Shown here: in pieces, positions 17,505 through 27,079 of the stretch
Layout: every line of letters starts with the position of its first letter
How positions within the stretch are numbered: position 1 is the stretch's first letter
Assembly (NCBI GenBank): GCA_905198575.1
Contig: CAJKDC010000004.1
Coordinates: 1-62,184 of the forward strand
DNA: 62,184 bases
Source: an uncultured Bacteroides sp.
GTDB taxonomy: Bacteria > Bacteroidota > Bacteroidia > Bacteroidales > Bacteroidaceae
Direction: 5' to 3'
Made by a program: the position numbers and the translations under genes
Notes under the pieces: model-generated
What the model was told of the DNA's origin: nothing
What the model saw: the letters and a program-made list of their open reading frames with translations, nothing else
Database searches by the model: none

Positions 17505-18767
17505 TTAGAACTGGAAGATAGCCGTTAAAACTGCTCTATGATTATCTACCAGATTCGTATCTGTCACTTTACCTTTTTCGGTAAGGCTACCATAATAAGC
17601 TCCTACCCAAGAATATTCTACACCGAATTTCCAGTTAGGCAAATTATAAGTCAACTCGAAACTGCCGGTAAGCAACTGGTCCAGGTCGGTGCCGGTTCCC
17701 AATACACTCACCACATTCTCGGTTGCACCCAAGTTCTTGAGATATCCTCCGAAGATTCCGGCACGCCATTTTGTTCCATACATCACATTAAACCAAGTGT
17801 GTGAAGCACGCAGAGGTGTGTACGACTGTTCTCCTGTTATTTTATCAATAGAAGTGATTCCATATCCGCCAACGGTACTGGTTTGTGTCAAGTTAGAACC
17901 CAGAACCGTTTTTGCAGCCACAAACAGTTTCTCTTTCTTGTATTTCAGATGTGCTTCGGCCGAAACACTGGTAATACGTTCGCTCACCTTATACACCTTG
18001 CCTTCTGTTTCAGACTGTGTACGGGGAACCATAGATGATACATGGCCACCGACACCCAGCATGAGCCCGTTGAACTTACCGTCAACACCTACATAAACTT
18101 CAGGCACTCCACTGTTCTTGATAAAATTCTGGCTTTTTGCAGTACCTGTTTCACCGGCTGCATTCGATTTCGGACCAACAGACAGATACTGAGACTGCCA
18201 AACAGCAGCAGCAGTAAGCATAAAATTGGGCGAAGTAAACCGATAACGGATTTGCGGAGCACGGCTAAACGGCTGATAAGGAGCACCCATATTCAAGTTC
18301 AGTATTTCAGGAGCTACATCACCGTAAAGCGGATGCCAGGTCTGTCCTACCAGCAAGTCCGACTTACCAAAGTTCAAGTTAAAGTACACGTGACGCATTC
18401 TGAACAAAGAGTAAGTAGTACCCGAACCTCTAAAGTCGACCTCAACCTTAGCAGATGTCTTGATCTTATTGCCAATCATCGGTCCTGCAATATCCACTCC
18501 CAAACGAGAATAGAGCATGTAGAAACCACTGTTCATATAATCGTTCAAGTCGTTCCCCATGGCATCAGGTGCCACATTTTTAGGATACATGTAGAACAGT
18601 CCGTCTACAGTTTCGGAATTGGCACGCGAATTGTAAAATACATCGGTACGTACCTGGCCATAGAACTTATAGCTAAATCCCTTTTTCTGAGCAAATCCGC
18701 CGGCAGAGATTCCCAGCAGTGCAGCAAACAACAGTACTTTTTTATTCATGACAGTATTTATCTTCAT
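17505..18767 (-). CDS. Outer-membrane beta-barrel (porin-like) protein
   Basis: 420 residues (414 if the Met at 18749 is used). A signal peptide ends at GGFAQ, followed by a beta-barrel with alternating hydrophobic strands (FYGQVRTDVFYNS, GFYMLYSRLGVDIAGP, HVYFNLNFGKSDLLVGQTW) and a C-terminal Phe (LTAIFQF), the outer-membrane insertion signal. Probably a passive porin; substrate unknown. The ATG at 18767 overlaps the stop of the TlpA-like gene (ATGA), and an AGGAGG lies 7 nt upstream, though that sequence also encodes the end of the TlpA protein. The two products are probably made together. Confidence 0.85.
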   Translation of the reverse strand: MKINTVMNKKVLLFAALLGISAGGFAQKKGFSYKFYGQVRTDVFYNSRANSETVDGLFYMYPKNVAPDAMGNDLNDYMNSGFYMLYSRLGVDIAGPMIGNKIKTSAKVEVDFRGSGTTYSLFRMRHVYFNLNFGKSDLLVGQTWHPLYGDVAPEILNLNMGAPYQPFSRAPQIRYRFTSPNFMLTAAAVWQSQYLSVGPKSNAAGETGTAKSQNFIKNSGVPEVYVGVDGKFNGLMLGVGGHVSSMVPRTQSETEGKVYKVSERITSVSAEAHLKYKKEKLFVAAKTVLGSNLTQTSTVGGYGITSIDKITGEQSYTPLRASHTWFNVMYGTKWRAGIFGGYLKNLGATENVVSVLGTGTDLDQLLTGSFELTYNLPNWKFGVEYSWVGAYYGSLTEKGKVTDTNLVDNHRAVLTAIFQF

Positions 18768-19762
18768 TTCAGTACCTCCTGCAGTTTTTCCATGAGAGCC
18801 TCACCTTCCAAAGAAGATGCGATAATCTTTCCATCCGGGTCGAGCAGATAGTTATTAGGAATCCAGCGAATGACATACTGCACAGCTACTTCCGACTTCC
18901 AATCTTTCAAGTCTGAAACGTGTGTCCAGGTAAGTCCGTCTTTTTCGATAGCCTGCAACCAAGGTTCTTTCTTGCGGTCGAGTGAAACACCCAGAATCGT
19001 AAAATTCTTGTCCTTAAACTTATTATAGGCTGCTACGATAGAAGGATTTTCTTTCCGGCAGTCAGGGCACCATGAAGCCCAAAAATCAATCAAGACATAT
19101 TTTCCACGGAATGAAGACAAAGAAACCGGGTTTCCTTCGGTATCAGGCAATGTAAAATCAGGAGCAACTGCACCAATCTGTAATTTTGAAAGACGCTCTA
19201 TCACTACATCGATTTGTTTTACATAAGCCGAAGTACTCAAAGATGCATCGAATTTATCACGCAACGCCTTCAGTTCTTCATAACCCATCTGTGATGAAAA
19301 ATCTTTCAAAAGGATGTACGCACTTACAGGTGAAGCTGGATGAGCAACGACCAGACTGTCTACACGATAACCCGGTGTGCGGACTGCCGCTGCATTCTGG
19401 CTGTAAAGGTCGTTATAAGCAGAGCCTGTCACCTGGATGGTTTTATCAGCTTCATCCATTACCAGATTCACCGATTCGTTTCCGAGAAAGAATACCAAAG
19501 GGCGTCTGTTTTCCTTTACTGTAGAAACAGCATAAGCCATCGGCTCTGCAGCCACTCCTTCAAAAGAAAATTTACCGGCAGAAACCATAGCAGAGTCTAC
19601 ATCAGTAAAACCTTTATCGGTATATTGTTTGAGGTAAACCATACCATCCGAAACACCTTTTATTTCTCCCTGAATTACATACCCTTCCTGCTTCTGTGAG
19701 CAAGAAAACATAGCTGCTCCCAACATCATGGTCAGCAGACATTTATTCACTGCTTTCTTCAT
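18764..19762 (-). CDS. TlpA/ResA-like thiol-disulfide lipoprotein with DUF4369 domain
   Basis: 332 residues. Lipobox MFSC (C21), an N-terminal DUF4369-type beta domain (about 25-120: GEIKGVSDGMVYLKQY), a helical linker, then an AhpC-TSA/TlpA thioredoxin domain (about 195-332) with redox site WCPDC (C232, C235). The cis-Pro loop reads WIPNNYLL rather than the common GIPT, so substrate choice may differ. A membrane-tethered periplasmic oxidoreductase; in this phylum such proteins often accompany SusCD or porin genes, as here, where the porin-like gene overlaps by 4 bp. Confidence 0.9.
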   Translation of the reverse strand: MKKAVNKCLLTMMLGAAMFSCSQKQEGYVIQGEIKGVSDGMVYLKQYTDKGFTDVDSAMVSAGKFSFEGVAAEPMAYAVSTVKENRRPLVFFLGNESVNLVMDEADKTIQVTGSAYNDLYSQNAAAVRTPGYRVDSLVVAHPASPVSAYILLKDFSSQMGYEELKALRDKFDASLSTSAYVKQIDVVIERLSKLQIGAVAPDFTLPDTEGNPVSLSSFRGKYVLIDFWASWCPDCRKENPSIVAAYNKFKDKNFTILGVSLDRKKEPWLQAIEKDGLTWTHVSDLKDWKSEVAVQYVIRWIPNNYLLDPDGKIIASSLEGEALMEKLQEVLK

Positions 19763-19787
19763 ATTTTATATTTTGTTTAAACCACTG

Positions 19788-19795
19788 CAAAATTA
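19788..19795 (-). promoter_or_regulatory. -7 element of the TlpA-porin pair
   Basis: TAATTTTG on the minus strand, 25 nt before the ATG at 19762. Confidence 0.5.
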
Positions 19796-19803
19796 ATAAA
19801 AAA

Positions 19804-19853
19804 AGTCATTCCAGACATTCCGAAGAAAATTCTTCATCGTGTCTGGAATGACT
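19804..19853 (-). terminator. Terminator of the GH20 gene
   Basis: 14-bp perfect arms AGTCATTCCAGACA (19804-19817) and TGTCTGGAATGACT (19840-19853), followed on the minus strand by a T-run. It separates GH20 from the TlpA promoter. Confidence 0.9.
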
Positions 19854-19877
19854 ATACCTATTTTAATTGCCTAAAAA

Positions 19878-22223
19878 TTAATGGCAAAGCATTTTTCCGT
19901 CAATCTTAGTAAACTTATCGGCATCTGCCTTACGGAGGTTGATGCTTCCATCATTCCAGTTTGAAGGCCATCCGCCAATAATGTGTCCCAAGAACACTGC
20001 TTTAATTTCGTGCAAGCCTTTTGCCAATGCAACTGAGTTGTCATGACGTGAGAAACGTTTTACTTCACCGCCATTGTTGATCAGCAGCTTACCGTCAATC
20101 CATACTTCTTCCAAATCAGAAGAAATGTAGTACACACCGTCTTCGGGGATATTTACATAACCTTCGGCAACAGCAGCATACTGTTTAACACCACGCATAG
20201 ATTCGCTGGTCTGAACTTGTTCTCTCAATTCTTTGGTTTCTTTAATAACCTTAGTAGTCTTAGGCTGAACATTTGCCGATTTCAAAGCCTCAACATTGAG
20301 ATACATGCCATCGAATACCTGCATATTCAATCCCGGAGTAGTTTTGGCAACTTCTTTTGCAGGAGCCAAAGCCTGTTTTTCTACCTGGATAGTACGAACC
20401 GGACTCAATTTACCTGAAGGCAGCGCAGAAGCAATCTTCAGTGTAGTAGTTTCTGTGAATGTCAAAGGAGCTGTATATTCAGCAGACTGAGCTGTAGGCT
20501 CTGTTCCGTCAAGGGTATAAACCATCTTCACCGGACGTGTAGTCTTGAACTCAAGTGAAGTGCTGTCTACAAAAGCTACGAAGTTGCATGAACCGTTAGG
20601 CTGTTCAGGCTGCGGAATGTGATAATTTACAGCATGCTCGTCCAGACGTACGTATGCATTGTTGATACGGCGAGCAAAATCATCGAAGTTTTTGCGGTCA
20701 ACGTTAGTCCAGCCAATTTCAGACAAAGCAAGTACACGAGGATACATACGATATTCTACCAGGTCTACATTATACAGATATTCTGTCCAGATGTTTGTCT
20801 GTACACCTTTCACAAAATGATCTTTCTTCATTGCAACCAGTGTATCCGGAGTAGGATTGTAGCTATAAGTCTTTTCCAAAGTAGTATATCCACCGATAGC
20901 AACCGGTTCAATCTTGCTGTCACCCTGATAGTGGTCAAGATACATACCGTTTCCGCCCGGAGTCATGATTACATCGTGATCCTGCAAAGCAGATGCGATA
21001 CCGCCTTCTTCACCACGCCATGACATTACTGTAGCATCAGGGCTCAAACCACCTTCGAGGATTTCATCCCAACCAATGATTTTCTTACCATACTTAGCCA
21101 GCACGCCTTCCATACGGGTAATTACGTAGCTCTGAAGACGTTCTTCTGCAGTGTGTTTACCGTCAGCTTTCAAGCCTTCTTTCTTGATTCTGGCCTGACA
21201 GGTAGGACAGTTTTTCCAGCTGGTCTTCGGACATTCGTCGCCACCTACATGGAAATAAGTTCCCGGGAACAGTTCAACCATTTCTTTGATAACATCTTCC
21301 AGGAAGACAAACATATCTTCTTTACCCGGACACATTACGATATCCTCAACACCCCAGATTACACGTGGAGTAATAGCTTCGCCTTTACATGACAATTCCG
21401 GATAAGCAGCAATGGCAGCCAACTCGTGACCCGGCATTTCCAATTCAGGAACAATGGTAATGAAGCGGTCCTGAGCATATTTTACTACTTCCTTAATTTC
21501 TTCCTGCGTATAGTATCCTTTGTATTCTGTACCTTCGCCATCAATACGTTTAGAACCAACTTCAGTCAGTTTAGGATATTTCTTGATTTCAATACGCCAT
21601 CCCTGGTCTTCTGTCAAGTGCCAGTGCAGACGGTTAATCTTGAACAAAGACAAAACATCAATCTGTTTCTTGATGTCTTCAACTGGAATAAAATGACGGC
21701 AAACGTCAAGCATCACACCACGATAACCGAAACGAGGCTCGTCTTTAATGCTGACAGCCGGAGCCTGCCATGCAATGCCTGAAGCTTTTTCTGCACTTTC
21801 GATTTCAGCAGGAAGCAACTGCATAAAACTCTGCATACCGTAGAACAAACCTTGTGGAGTTTTAGCTTTTACTGTTACGCCTTCCGATGTAACATCGAGT
21901 GTATAACCTTCATCGTTTACATCCAGAGCTGCATCCAGAGTCAAAGTAATGTCTCCTTTGTCCGAAACCGAAATGTTATAACCAGTTGCATTTCTCATTT
22001 TAGCAGCAAAGAATTCGGCTACAGTCTTAGCTTCATCTGTTGTTGCACCAAAAGAAGTTCCACTGGATAATTTAAACACACCTTGATTCTGAACAAGATT
22101 CTGAGGCATAGGGATAATGTTGATACCTTCGTTGTAAGGTTTCACTTCACCCTGCTGTCCACCACATGATGCAAGAAAAGTCAAAGCAACTCCTGCACAA
22201 AGTGTAGAAAAGTAATTTTTCAT
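19878..22223 (-). CDS. Beta-N-acetylhexosaminidase, GH20 lipoprotein
   Basis: 781 residues. Lipobox LASC (C20). Domains: GH20b alpha/beta domain (about 35-160), GH20 catalytic barrel (about 165-510) with the Asp-Glu pair D329-E330 in HVGGDE, where Glu is the acid and Asp orients the substrate acetamido group, and LHWHLTEDQGWR. A chitobiase C-terminal-like segment with LDGTEPT follows (about 560-620), then a PA14-like beta domain (GYVNIPEDGVYYISSDLEEVWIDG) that may bind sugar. It removes terminal GlcNAc/GalNAc from host glycans or chitooligosaccharides at the cell surface or in the periplasm. Confidence 0.95.
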   Translation of the reverse strand: MKNYFSTLCAGVALTFLASCGGQQGEVKPYNEGINIIPMPQNLVQNQGVFKLSSGTSFGATTDEAKTVAEFFAAKMRNATGYNISVSDKGDITLTLDAALDVNDEGYTLDVTSEGVTVKAKTPQGLFYGMQSFMQLLPAEIESAEKASGIAWQAPAVSIKDEPRFGYRGVMLDVCRHFIPVEDIKKQIDVLSLFKINRLHWHLTEDQGWRIEIKKYPKLTEVGSKRIDGEGTEYKGYYTQEEIKEVVKYAQDRFITIVPELEMPGHELAAIAAYPELSCKGEAITPRVIWGVEDIVMCPGKEDMFVFLEDVIKEMVELFPGTYFHVGGDECPKTSWKNCPTCQARIKKEGLKADGKHTAEERLQSYVITRMEGVLAKYGKKIIGWDEILEGGLSPDATVMSWRGEEGGIASALQDHDVIMTPGGNGMYLDHYQGDSKIEPVAIGGYTTLEKTYSYNPTPDTLVAMKKDHFVKGVQTNIWTEYLYNVDLVEYRMYPRVLALSEIGWTNVDRKNFDDFARRINNAYVRLDEHAVNYHIPQPEQPNGSCNFVAFVDSTSLEFKTTRPVKMVYTLDGTEPTAQSAEYTAPLTFTETTTLKIASALPSGKLSPVRTIQVEKQALAPAKEVAKTTPGLNMQVFDGMYLNVEALKSANVQPKTTKVIKETKELREQVQTSESMRGVKQYAAVAEGYVNIPEDGVYYISSDLEEVWIDGKLLINNGGEVKRFSRHDNSVALAKGLHEIKAVFLGHIIGGWPSNWNDGSINLRKADADKFTKIDGKMLCH

Positions 22224-22264
22224 GATAAGTTTATTATATTAAGGGTTTTTACATGTTCTAGCGG

Positions 22265-22296
22265 CAAAATTAAACAAAAAGCAAAGAATGTACAAA
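22265..22296 (-). promoter_or_regulatory. Promoter of the GH20 gene
   Basis: Minus-strand TAATTTTG (22265-22272) with TTTG (22293-22296) 20 bp upstream: the best -33/-7 pair seen in the window, 41 nt before the ATG. Confidence 0.6.
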
Positions 22297-22421
22297 ATTA
22301 TCTATAGCTAATCCGCTCTTTCTGATTGTTTTTTGCCGTACAGCAAATTTTAAGTCGTAAAAGATTGTAGCTAAAGCGCTGTTTCTTTTTCTTTGCAACA
22401 TAAAACAAAATAAATAAACGG

Positions 22422-22910
22422 ATGAATATACGACTAGCAACAAAGACTGACCTGGCAGCTATAATGCCTATTTTCGATAAAGCACGTACGTTTATGGCTG
22501 CGAACGGTAATAGCAGACAATGGATTAATGGATACCCGCAACAAGAACTGATAGAAAAGGAGATTGAATCGGGGCATTGTTATGTGTGTACAGACGAAAC
22601 GCAAAGAGTTGTGGCAACGTTTTGTTTTATCAAAGGTCCGGACCCTACTTATGCGCTGATTGAGAAAGGAAGCTGGCCCAACGACAAACCTTATTACGTC
22701 ATTCACCGCCTGGCATCGGACGGCAGTCACAAGGGAATTGCCCGACTGTGTATCAACTGGTGCTTCGCCCAGCACCCTTGCCTTCGCGCAGATACGCACG
22801 AAGATAACCATATTATGCAGTATCTGTTGGAACAAAACGGATTTGTGCGTTGTGGAATCATTTATGTAGCCAACGGAACTCCCCGTATAGCTTATCAGAA
22901 AGATAAATAA
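22422..22910 (+). CDS. GNAT-family N-acetyltransferase
   Basis: 162 residues with the GNAT fold: N-terminal IRLATKTDLAAIMPIFDKAR, middle beta-strands ending in VIHRLASDG, then the acetyl-CoA loop region (GSHKGIARLCINWCF) in place of the usual RGxGxG/A, and a C-terminal strand with NGFVRCGIIYV. It transfers acetyl from acetyl-CoA to an amine; the substrate cannot be told. Monocistronic, with a convergent terminator after it. Confidence 0.85.
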   Translation: MNIRLATKTDLAAIMPIFDKARTFMAANGNSRQWINGYPQQELIEKEIESGHCYVCTDETQRVVATFCFIKGPDPTYALIEKGSWPNDKPYYVIHRLASDGSHKGIARLCINWCFAQHPCLRADTHEDNHIMQYLLEQNGFVRCGIIYVANGTPRIAYQKDK

Positions 22911-22919
22911 AAAAAGAAA

Positions 22920-22961
22920 AGGTCTGCAAGCAATATCATGTAAAGGAATGCTTGCAGACCT
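22920..22961. terminator. Terminator between GNAT and the Nfn-like gene
   Basis: 13-bp perfect arms AGGTCTGCAAGCA (22920-22932) and TGCTTGCAGACCT (22949-22961) between convergent genes. The flanks are A-rich on the left and T-rich on the right. Confidence 0.85.
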
Positions 22962-23003
22962 AGTTTTATATCTCAAAACTTTTCAAGTCTTTGTTCAGAC
23001 GAA

Positions 23004-25298
23004 TTATTTATGCTGAAGCTGAGCATGCATAGCAGCTGCCGCACGTCTTCCGTCACCCATCGCAAGGATAACAGTTGCACCACCACGCACAATATCGCCA
23101 CCTGCATAGATCGTAGGAATAGACGACTGCATGTTTTCGTTTACGGCAATCGTACCCTTTCTTCCCAATTCCAATCCGTCGATAGACGAAGGAACAATCG
23201 GGTTAGGAGATACACCTACGCTGACAATCGCCATATCAATATCTATTGTTTCGATTGCTCCCGGAACAGGAACCGGACTGCGACGGCCTGAAGCATCAGG
23301 TTCACCCAGTTCCATTTTCTGCAATACCACTTGTTTTACGCGTCCCTTTTCGTCAGCGATATATTCGATTGGGTTATGCAAAGTCAGGAACTCTACGCCT
23401 TCTTCTTTGGCATGTTTTACTTCTTCCAGACGAGCTGGCATTTCAGCTTCCGAACGGCGATAGATAATCATGGCTTTCTCTGCTCCCAGACGACGTGCCG
23501 TACGAACGGAGTCCATTGCAGTGTTACCGCCACCGATAACTGCTACACGCTTACCGAAAGTAACAGGTGTATCAGAGTCTTCGCTGGCAGCGTCCATCAA
23601 GTTTACACGAGTCAGATATTCGTTAGACGACATGATGTTGATAGAATTCTCTCCCGGAATGTTCATAAAGTTAGGCAAACCGGCTCCTGATGCTACGAAT
23701 ACGCCCTGATAGCCCTGTTCCTGCAGTTCGTCAATACTGATTGTCTTACCGATAATGCAGTCCTTCACAAAAGTTACACCCATTTTGGCCAGGTTGTCAA
23801 TTTCGACATCAACAATACGGTTAGGCAGACGGAATTCCGGAATACCATATTTCAATACACCCCCAATTTCATGCAATGCTTCGAAGACAGTAACATCGTA
23901 GCCATATTTTGCCATATCTCCGGCAAACGACAATCCTGCAGGACCTGAACCGACAACAGCCACCTTAATGCCGTTTCTTTCTTTGATTTCAGGAACAGAG
24001 ATTTGACCGCTTTCACGCTCAAAATCAGCAGCAAAACGTTCCAGATAACCGATAGCCACAGCTTCGTGTCCCATCTTGAGATGAATACACTGTGACTCAC
24101 ACTGCTTTTCCTGAGGACAAACACGGCCACATACAGCTGGCAATGCACTGGTTTCTTTCAAAGTACGGGCAGCTTCCAGGAATTCACCACGTTCAATGTT
24201 TTTAATGAAAGTAGGAATATTGATGCCTACCGGACATCCCGTCATACATGTTGGATTGGCGCAATCCAGACAACGCTTAGCTTCTACAAGTGCCTGTTCC
24301 TCGGTCAGACCAAGGTTTACTTCTTCTTTTCTGCTGTGTGAACGGTACTCTGGTTCCAGTTCATTCATTTTTACACGAGGAATAGCAGTACGTTCCTTCG
24401 GCTTCATTGCTTTACGCAATTCTACACGCCATGCTGCATCGCGTCCATTAGGCTCTTTTTCGGCTTCGCAAGTATTCGGGTGTACTTCCAACTTATGGAT
24501 CTCTTCGCGTTCAATGTCTTTAAACGCTCCCATACGCTTCAGCATTTCGTCGAAGTCTACCTGGTGACCGTCAAATTCCGGACCATCCACGCAAACAAAT
24601 TTAGTCTTGCCACCTACTGTAATACGGCATGCACCGCACATACCTGTACCGTCTACCATGATGGTATTCAAAGAGACATCTGTAGGAATTTCGTATTTTT
24701 TCGTCAGTAAGCAGACAAACTTCATCATAATGGCAGGACCAATAGCAAAACATTTGTCTACCTTTTCACGCTTGATAATTTCTTCAATACCTTCTGTGAC
24801 CAGTCCTTTTTTACCATAAGAACCGTCGTCAGTCATAATAACTACTTCATCCGAGCTGGCACGCATTTCTTTTTCAAGAATAATCAAGTCCTTGCTTCGA
24901 CCAGCCAGAACTGTAATCACACGATTACCGGCAGCCTTCAAAGCCTGCACAATAGGCAACATCGGAGCGACTCCAACTCCACCTCCTGCACAAACTACTG
25001 TTCCGAAGTTTTCAATATGAGTAGCCTTACCCAGAGGACCTACTACATCGGTAATATAGTCACCTTCATTCAACTCGCATAGTCGTGTAGATGATAAACC
25101 TACTTCCTGTACCACTAAAGTAATCGTACCCTTTACAGGATCAGCTTCTGCTATGGTCAATGGCATGCGTTCTCCTTTCTCGCCCACACGTACAATCACG
25201 AAATGACCTGCTTTGCGAGATTTTGCAATCAAAGGGGCCTCAATAACCAGTTTAAAGACCTTTTCAGAAAAATGCTCTTTCGAAATAATTTTATTCAT
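23004..25298 (-). CDS. Fused NfnA-NfnB-type NAD(P)H:ferredoxin/glutamate synthase-like flavoprotein
   Basis: 764 residues that join two normally separate subunits. The N-terminal part (1-285) is a ferredoxin-NADP reductase-like/PyrK-like module with an FAD- and NAD-binding fold (CAGGGVGVAPMLP, 103-115) and a [2Fe-2S] site D216, C221, C224, C236. The C-terminal part (about 300-764) resembles the glutamate synthase small subunit: two [4Fe-4S] sites (C343, C346, C351, C355; C390, C394, C400, C404), an FAD motif VAVVGSGPAGL (447-457) and an NADPH motif VIGGGNTAMD. Separate NfnAB enzymes bifurcate electrons between NADH, NADPH and ferredoxin, so the fusion may do the same in the cytosol. The ferredoxin-dependent KOR operon lies 2 kb away. 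Confidence 0.92.
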   Translation of the reverse strand: MNKIISKEHFSEKVFKLVIEAPLIAKSRKAGHFVIVRVGEKGERMPLTIAEADPVKGTITLVVQEVGLSSTRLCELNEGDYITDVVGPLGKATHIENFGTVVCAGGGVGVAPMLPIVQALKAAGNRVITVLAGRSKDLIILEKEMRASSDEVVIMTDDGSYGKKGLVTEGIEEIIKREKVDKCFAIGPAIMMKFVCLLTKKYEIPTDVSLNTIMVDGTGMCGACRITVGGKTKFVCVDGPEFDGHQVDFDEMLKRMGAFKDIEREEIHKLEVHPNTCEAEKEPNGRDAAWRVELRKAMKPKERTAIPRVKMNELEPEYRSHSRKEEVNLGLTEEQALVEAKRCLDCANPTCMTGCPVGINIPTFIKNIERGEFLEAARTLKETSALPAVCGRVCPQEKQCESQCIHLKMGHEAVAIGYLERFAADFERESGQISVPEIKERNGIKVAVVGSGPAGLSFAGDMAKYGYDVTVFEALHEIGGVLKYGIPEFRLPNRIVDVEIDNLAKMGVTFVKDCIIGKTISIDELQEQGYQGVFVASGAGLPNFMNIPGENSINIMSSNEYLTRVNLMDAASEDSDTPVTFGKRVAVIGGGNTAMDSVRTARRLGAEKAMIIYRRSEAEMPARLEEVKHAKEEGVEFLTLHNPIEYIADEKGRVKQVVLQKMELGEPDASGRRSPVPVPGAIETIDIDMAIVSVGVSPNPIVPSSIDGLELGRKGTIAVNENMQSSIPTIYAGGDIVRGGATVILAMGDGRRAAAAMHAQLQHK

Positions 25299-25358
25299 TC
25301 TATATTACTATAAGTTAGTTATTTTCACGCTTATTCATCAAAATGATAAAGACTGCTG

Positions 25359-25366
25359 CAAAACTA
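25359..25366 (-). promoter_or_regulatory. -7 element of the Nfn-like gene
   Basis: TAGTTTTG on the minus strand, 60 nt before the ATG at 25298. Confidence 0.4.
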
Positions 25367-25437
25367 ATATTAAAAAATCGATAAACAAAATCAAAAAATA
25401 CTTTTTGATACAAAATCGTTTGATTCTATTATAAAAA

Positions 25438-25473
25438 AGGCCGATAAAAGGAAAATTTCGCTTTTATCGGCCT
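25438..25473 (-). terminator. Terminator of the MFS gene
   Basis: 13-bp perfect arms AGGCCGATAAAAG (25438-25450) and CTTTTATCGGCCT (25461-25473), followed by TTTTTT on the minus strand. Confidence 0.9.
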
Positions 25474-25496
25474 GATACTACAAAAGAATGTAATGC

Positions 25497-26708
25497 TTAT
25501 TTAGTACGAATTTTATAACCGTATACACCATAATATAATATGAACAGGAAGCATGGCAAGCATAACCAATATGCATTTTGTGCACCAAACGCATCTTTCA
25601 AGGCGCCAAAGACGGTCGGAATTACAGCACCACCAAACATGGCCATAATGAGCAGCGAAGAACCAGCTTTGGTGAACTTACCCAAATCGGCCATTGCCAA
25701 AGGCCAGATAGCAGGCCACATCAGTGAACATCCCAATGCCATAAAAGAGATGAAATAAATAGATATATTCTGAGGTGTCAATACAACCAGCAGCGAACCT
25801 GCAATAGCCAACCAAGAACAAATCTTTAAGGCAGTAGCCTGTGAAATTACTTTCGGAATAAAGATAATACCGCAAATATAACCGATTACAATACCGATAG
25901 GAGCAATCCACGCATAGTTGGCGGCGTTAGGTAATTCCAATGCGTTTGCATAGTCGACCAATGTACCTAATGATACTGTTTCAACTCCTACATATAGGAA
26001 TAAGGCAAGACATCCCAATAACAAATGCGGAAATTGCCAGATAGATGTTTTTCCCTCGGCATACGGACATGCAGCCGCAGCTTCATCAGAATCATCCTCA
26101 CCTGCAGCTTTCACTTCGGGCAGTGGAGCTACCAAAGCCAAAATTCCAAGAACAATAAAGGCCGCAATAATTACATAAAAAGGTAACGACAAATCTTCTA
26201 CGCCAATATCCTTAACATCCTTACCAATCAGCAAAGCTAGGAACAAAGGAGGAATAGGCCATGCCAATTTATTACAGATACCCATGATACTGATTCGTTT
26301 GGCAGCACTTTCGATTGGTCCCAAAATAGTGATATAAGGGTTTACAGAAGCCTGTAAATAAGTATTGGCTGCACCACTGATAAAAGCCGCAAACAAAAAG
26401 ATTGAAAAACTTTTAGCATCTGCCGACCAAATAAACAAGCCAAAAGCAATTGCAAAAATAAGGAATGAAAGCGCCATTGTTTTTTTATAACCAATCGCTT
26501 TGATAGTCATTCCTGCCGGATAACCAAAAATCAGAAAAGGAATAAACGTAGCAGCAATAATCAGATAAGATTCGGCTGAAGTTATACTCAACGAGCCTTG
26601 AAGTACAGGTACCAATACAGAATTTATACCTAAAGCAAAACCTATGGCAAAGAACATAAGTCCTATAAAAGCCAACGGAACCATAAAATTAGATGTTTGT
26701 TTTTCCAT
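25497..26708 (-). CDS. MFS sugar permease (FucP-like)
   Basis: 403 residues with 12 hydrophobic helices, of the fucose/glucose-galactose:H+ symporter branch of the major facilitator superfamily. Typical stretches are FFAIGFALGINSVLVP in helix 1, PYITILGP after helix 4 and SLMWPAIWPLAMADLGKFT near helix 10. It imports a monosaccharide with protons across the inner membrane; the sugar cannot be fixed from sequence, and no sugar kinase or isomerase gene is adjacent. Its own promoter (TATTTTTG, 26744-26751) and terminator make it a single-gene unit. Confidence 0.9.
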   Translation of the reverse strand: MEKQTSNFMVPLAFIGLMFFAIGFALGINSVLVPVLQGSLSITSAESYLIIAATFIPFLIFGYPAGMTIKAIGYKKTMALSFLIFAIAFGLFIWSADAKSFSIFLFAAFISGAANTYLQASVNPYITILGPIESAAKRISIMGICNKLAWPIPPLFLALLIGKDVKDIGVEDLSLPFYVIIAAFIVLGILALVAPLPEVKAAGEDDSDEAAAACPYAEGKTSIWQFPHLLLGCLALFLYVGVETVSLGTLVDYANALELPNAANYAWIAPIGIVIGYICGIIFIPKVISQATALKICSWLAIAGSLLVVLTPQNISIYFISFMALGCSLMWPAIWPLAMADLGKFTKAGSSLLIMAMFGGAVIPTVFGALKDAFGAQNAYWLCLPCFLFILYYGVYGYKIRTK

Positions 26709-26743
26709 GATAAACTGTTAATGAAAAGTTATATTACAGAATG

Positions 26744-26751
26744 CAAAAATA
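26744..26751 (-). promoter_or_regulatory. -7 element of the MFS gene
   Basis: TATTTTTG on the minus strand, 35 nt before the ATG at 26708. Confidence 0.45.
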
Positions 26752-27047
26752 TATATTTCCGCCTAGTTATTCCGTATATTTTTCCATTTATTTTCATTCA
26801 GGAAAAGTAAATGCTGCTTCAAAAGTTCTGACAGCAAATCCGAATAATGAAATACAGACCTGTTTTACTGTCTAACTTTTATATTTGGAAGCAGCTATAG
26901 TCAAAAAGCATACTGTTTCAAATGAAACAATCTTATACATACAATACACAACTGATAATCAAACAAATAACAAAGACAAGCAGTAATAAAATCGTGTTTG
27001 TATTGCAATTTTATTGTGATTTTATCAGCTCGTATAAAATAAAAAAC
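26752..27047. other. Intergenic region between MFS gene and KOR operon
   Basis: About 300 bp between divergent promoters, AT-rich, no gene seen. It contains GTTTCA/TGAAAC around 26918 and a stretch (CAACTGATAATCAA, near 26950) that also occurs just before two of the sigma-54 promoters at 46.2 and 49.6 kb. There is no TGGCAC element here. Confidence 0.4.
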
Positions 27048-27055
27048 TATCTTTG
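27048..27055 (+). promoter_or_regulatory. -7 element of the KOR operon
   Basis: TATCTTTG, 24 nt before the ATG at 27080. It excludes the in-frame TTG at 27053. Confidence 0.6.
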
Positions 27056-27079
27056 CCTATCTCTTATATAAAAACTGCA

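Noticed and set aside
26945..26975. Stretch CAACTGATAATCAA shared with the region before P2 and P3
   Set aside because: There is no TGGCAC element or operator near it, and the KOR operon has a good TATCTTTG promoter. Short AT-rich matches of this kind can arise by chance, so it is not counted as part of the sigma-54 regulon.
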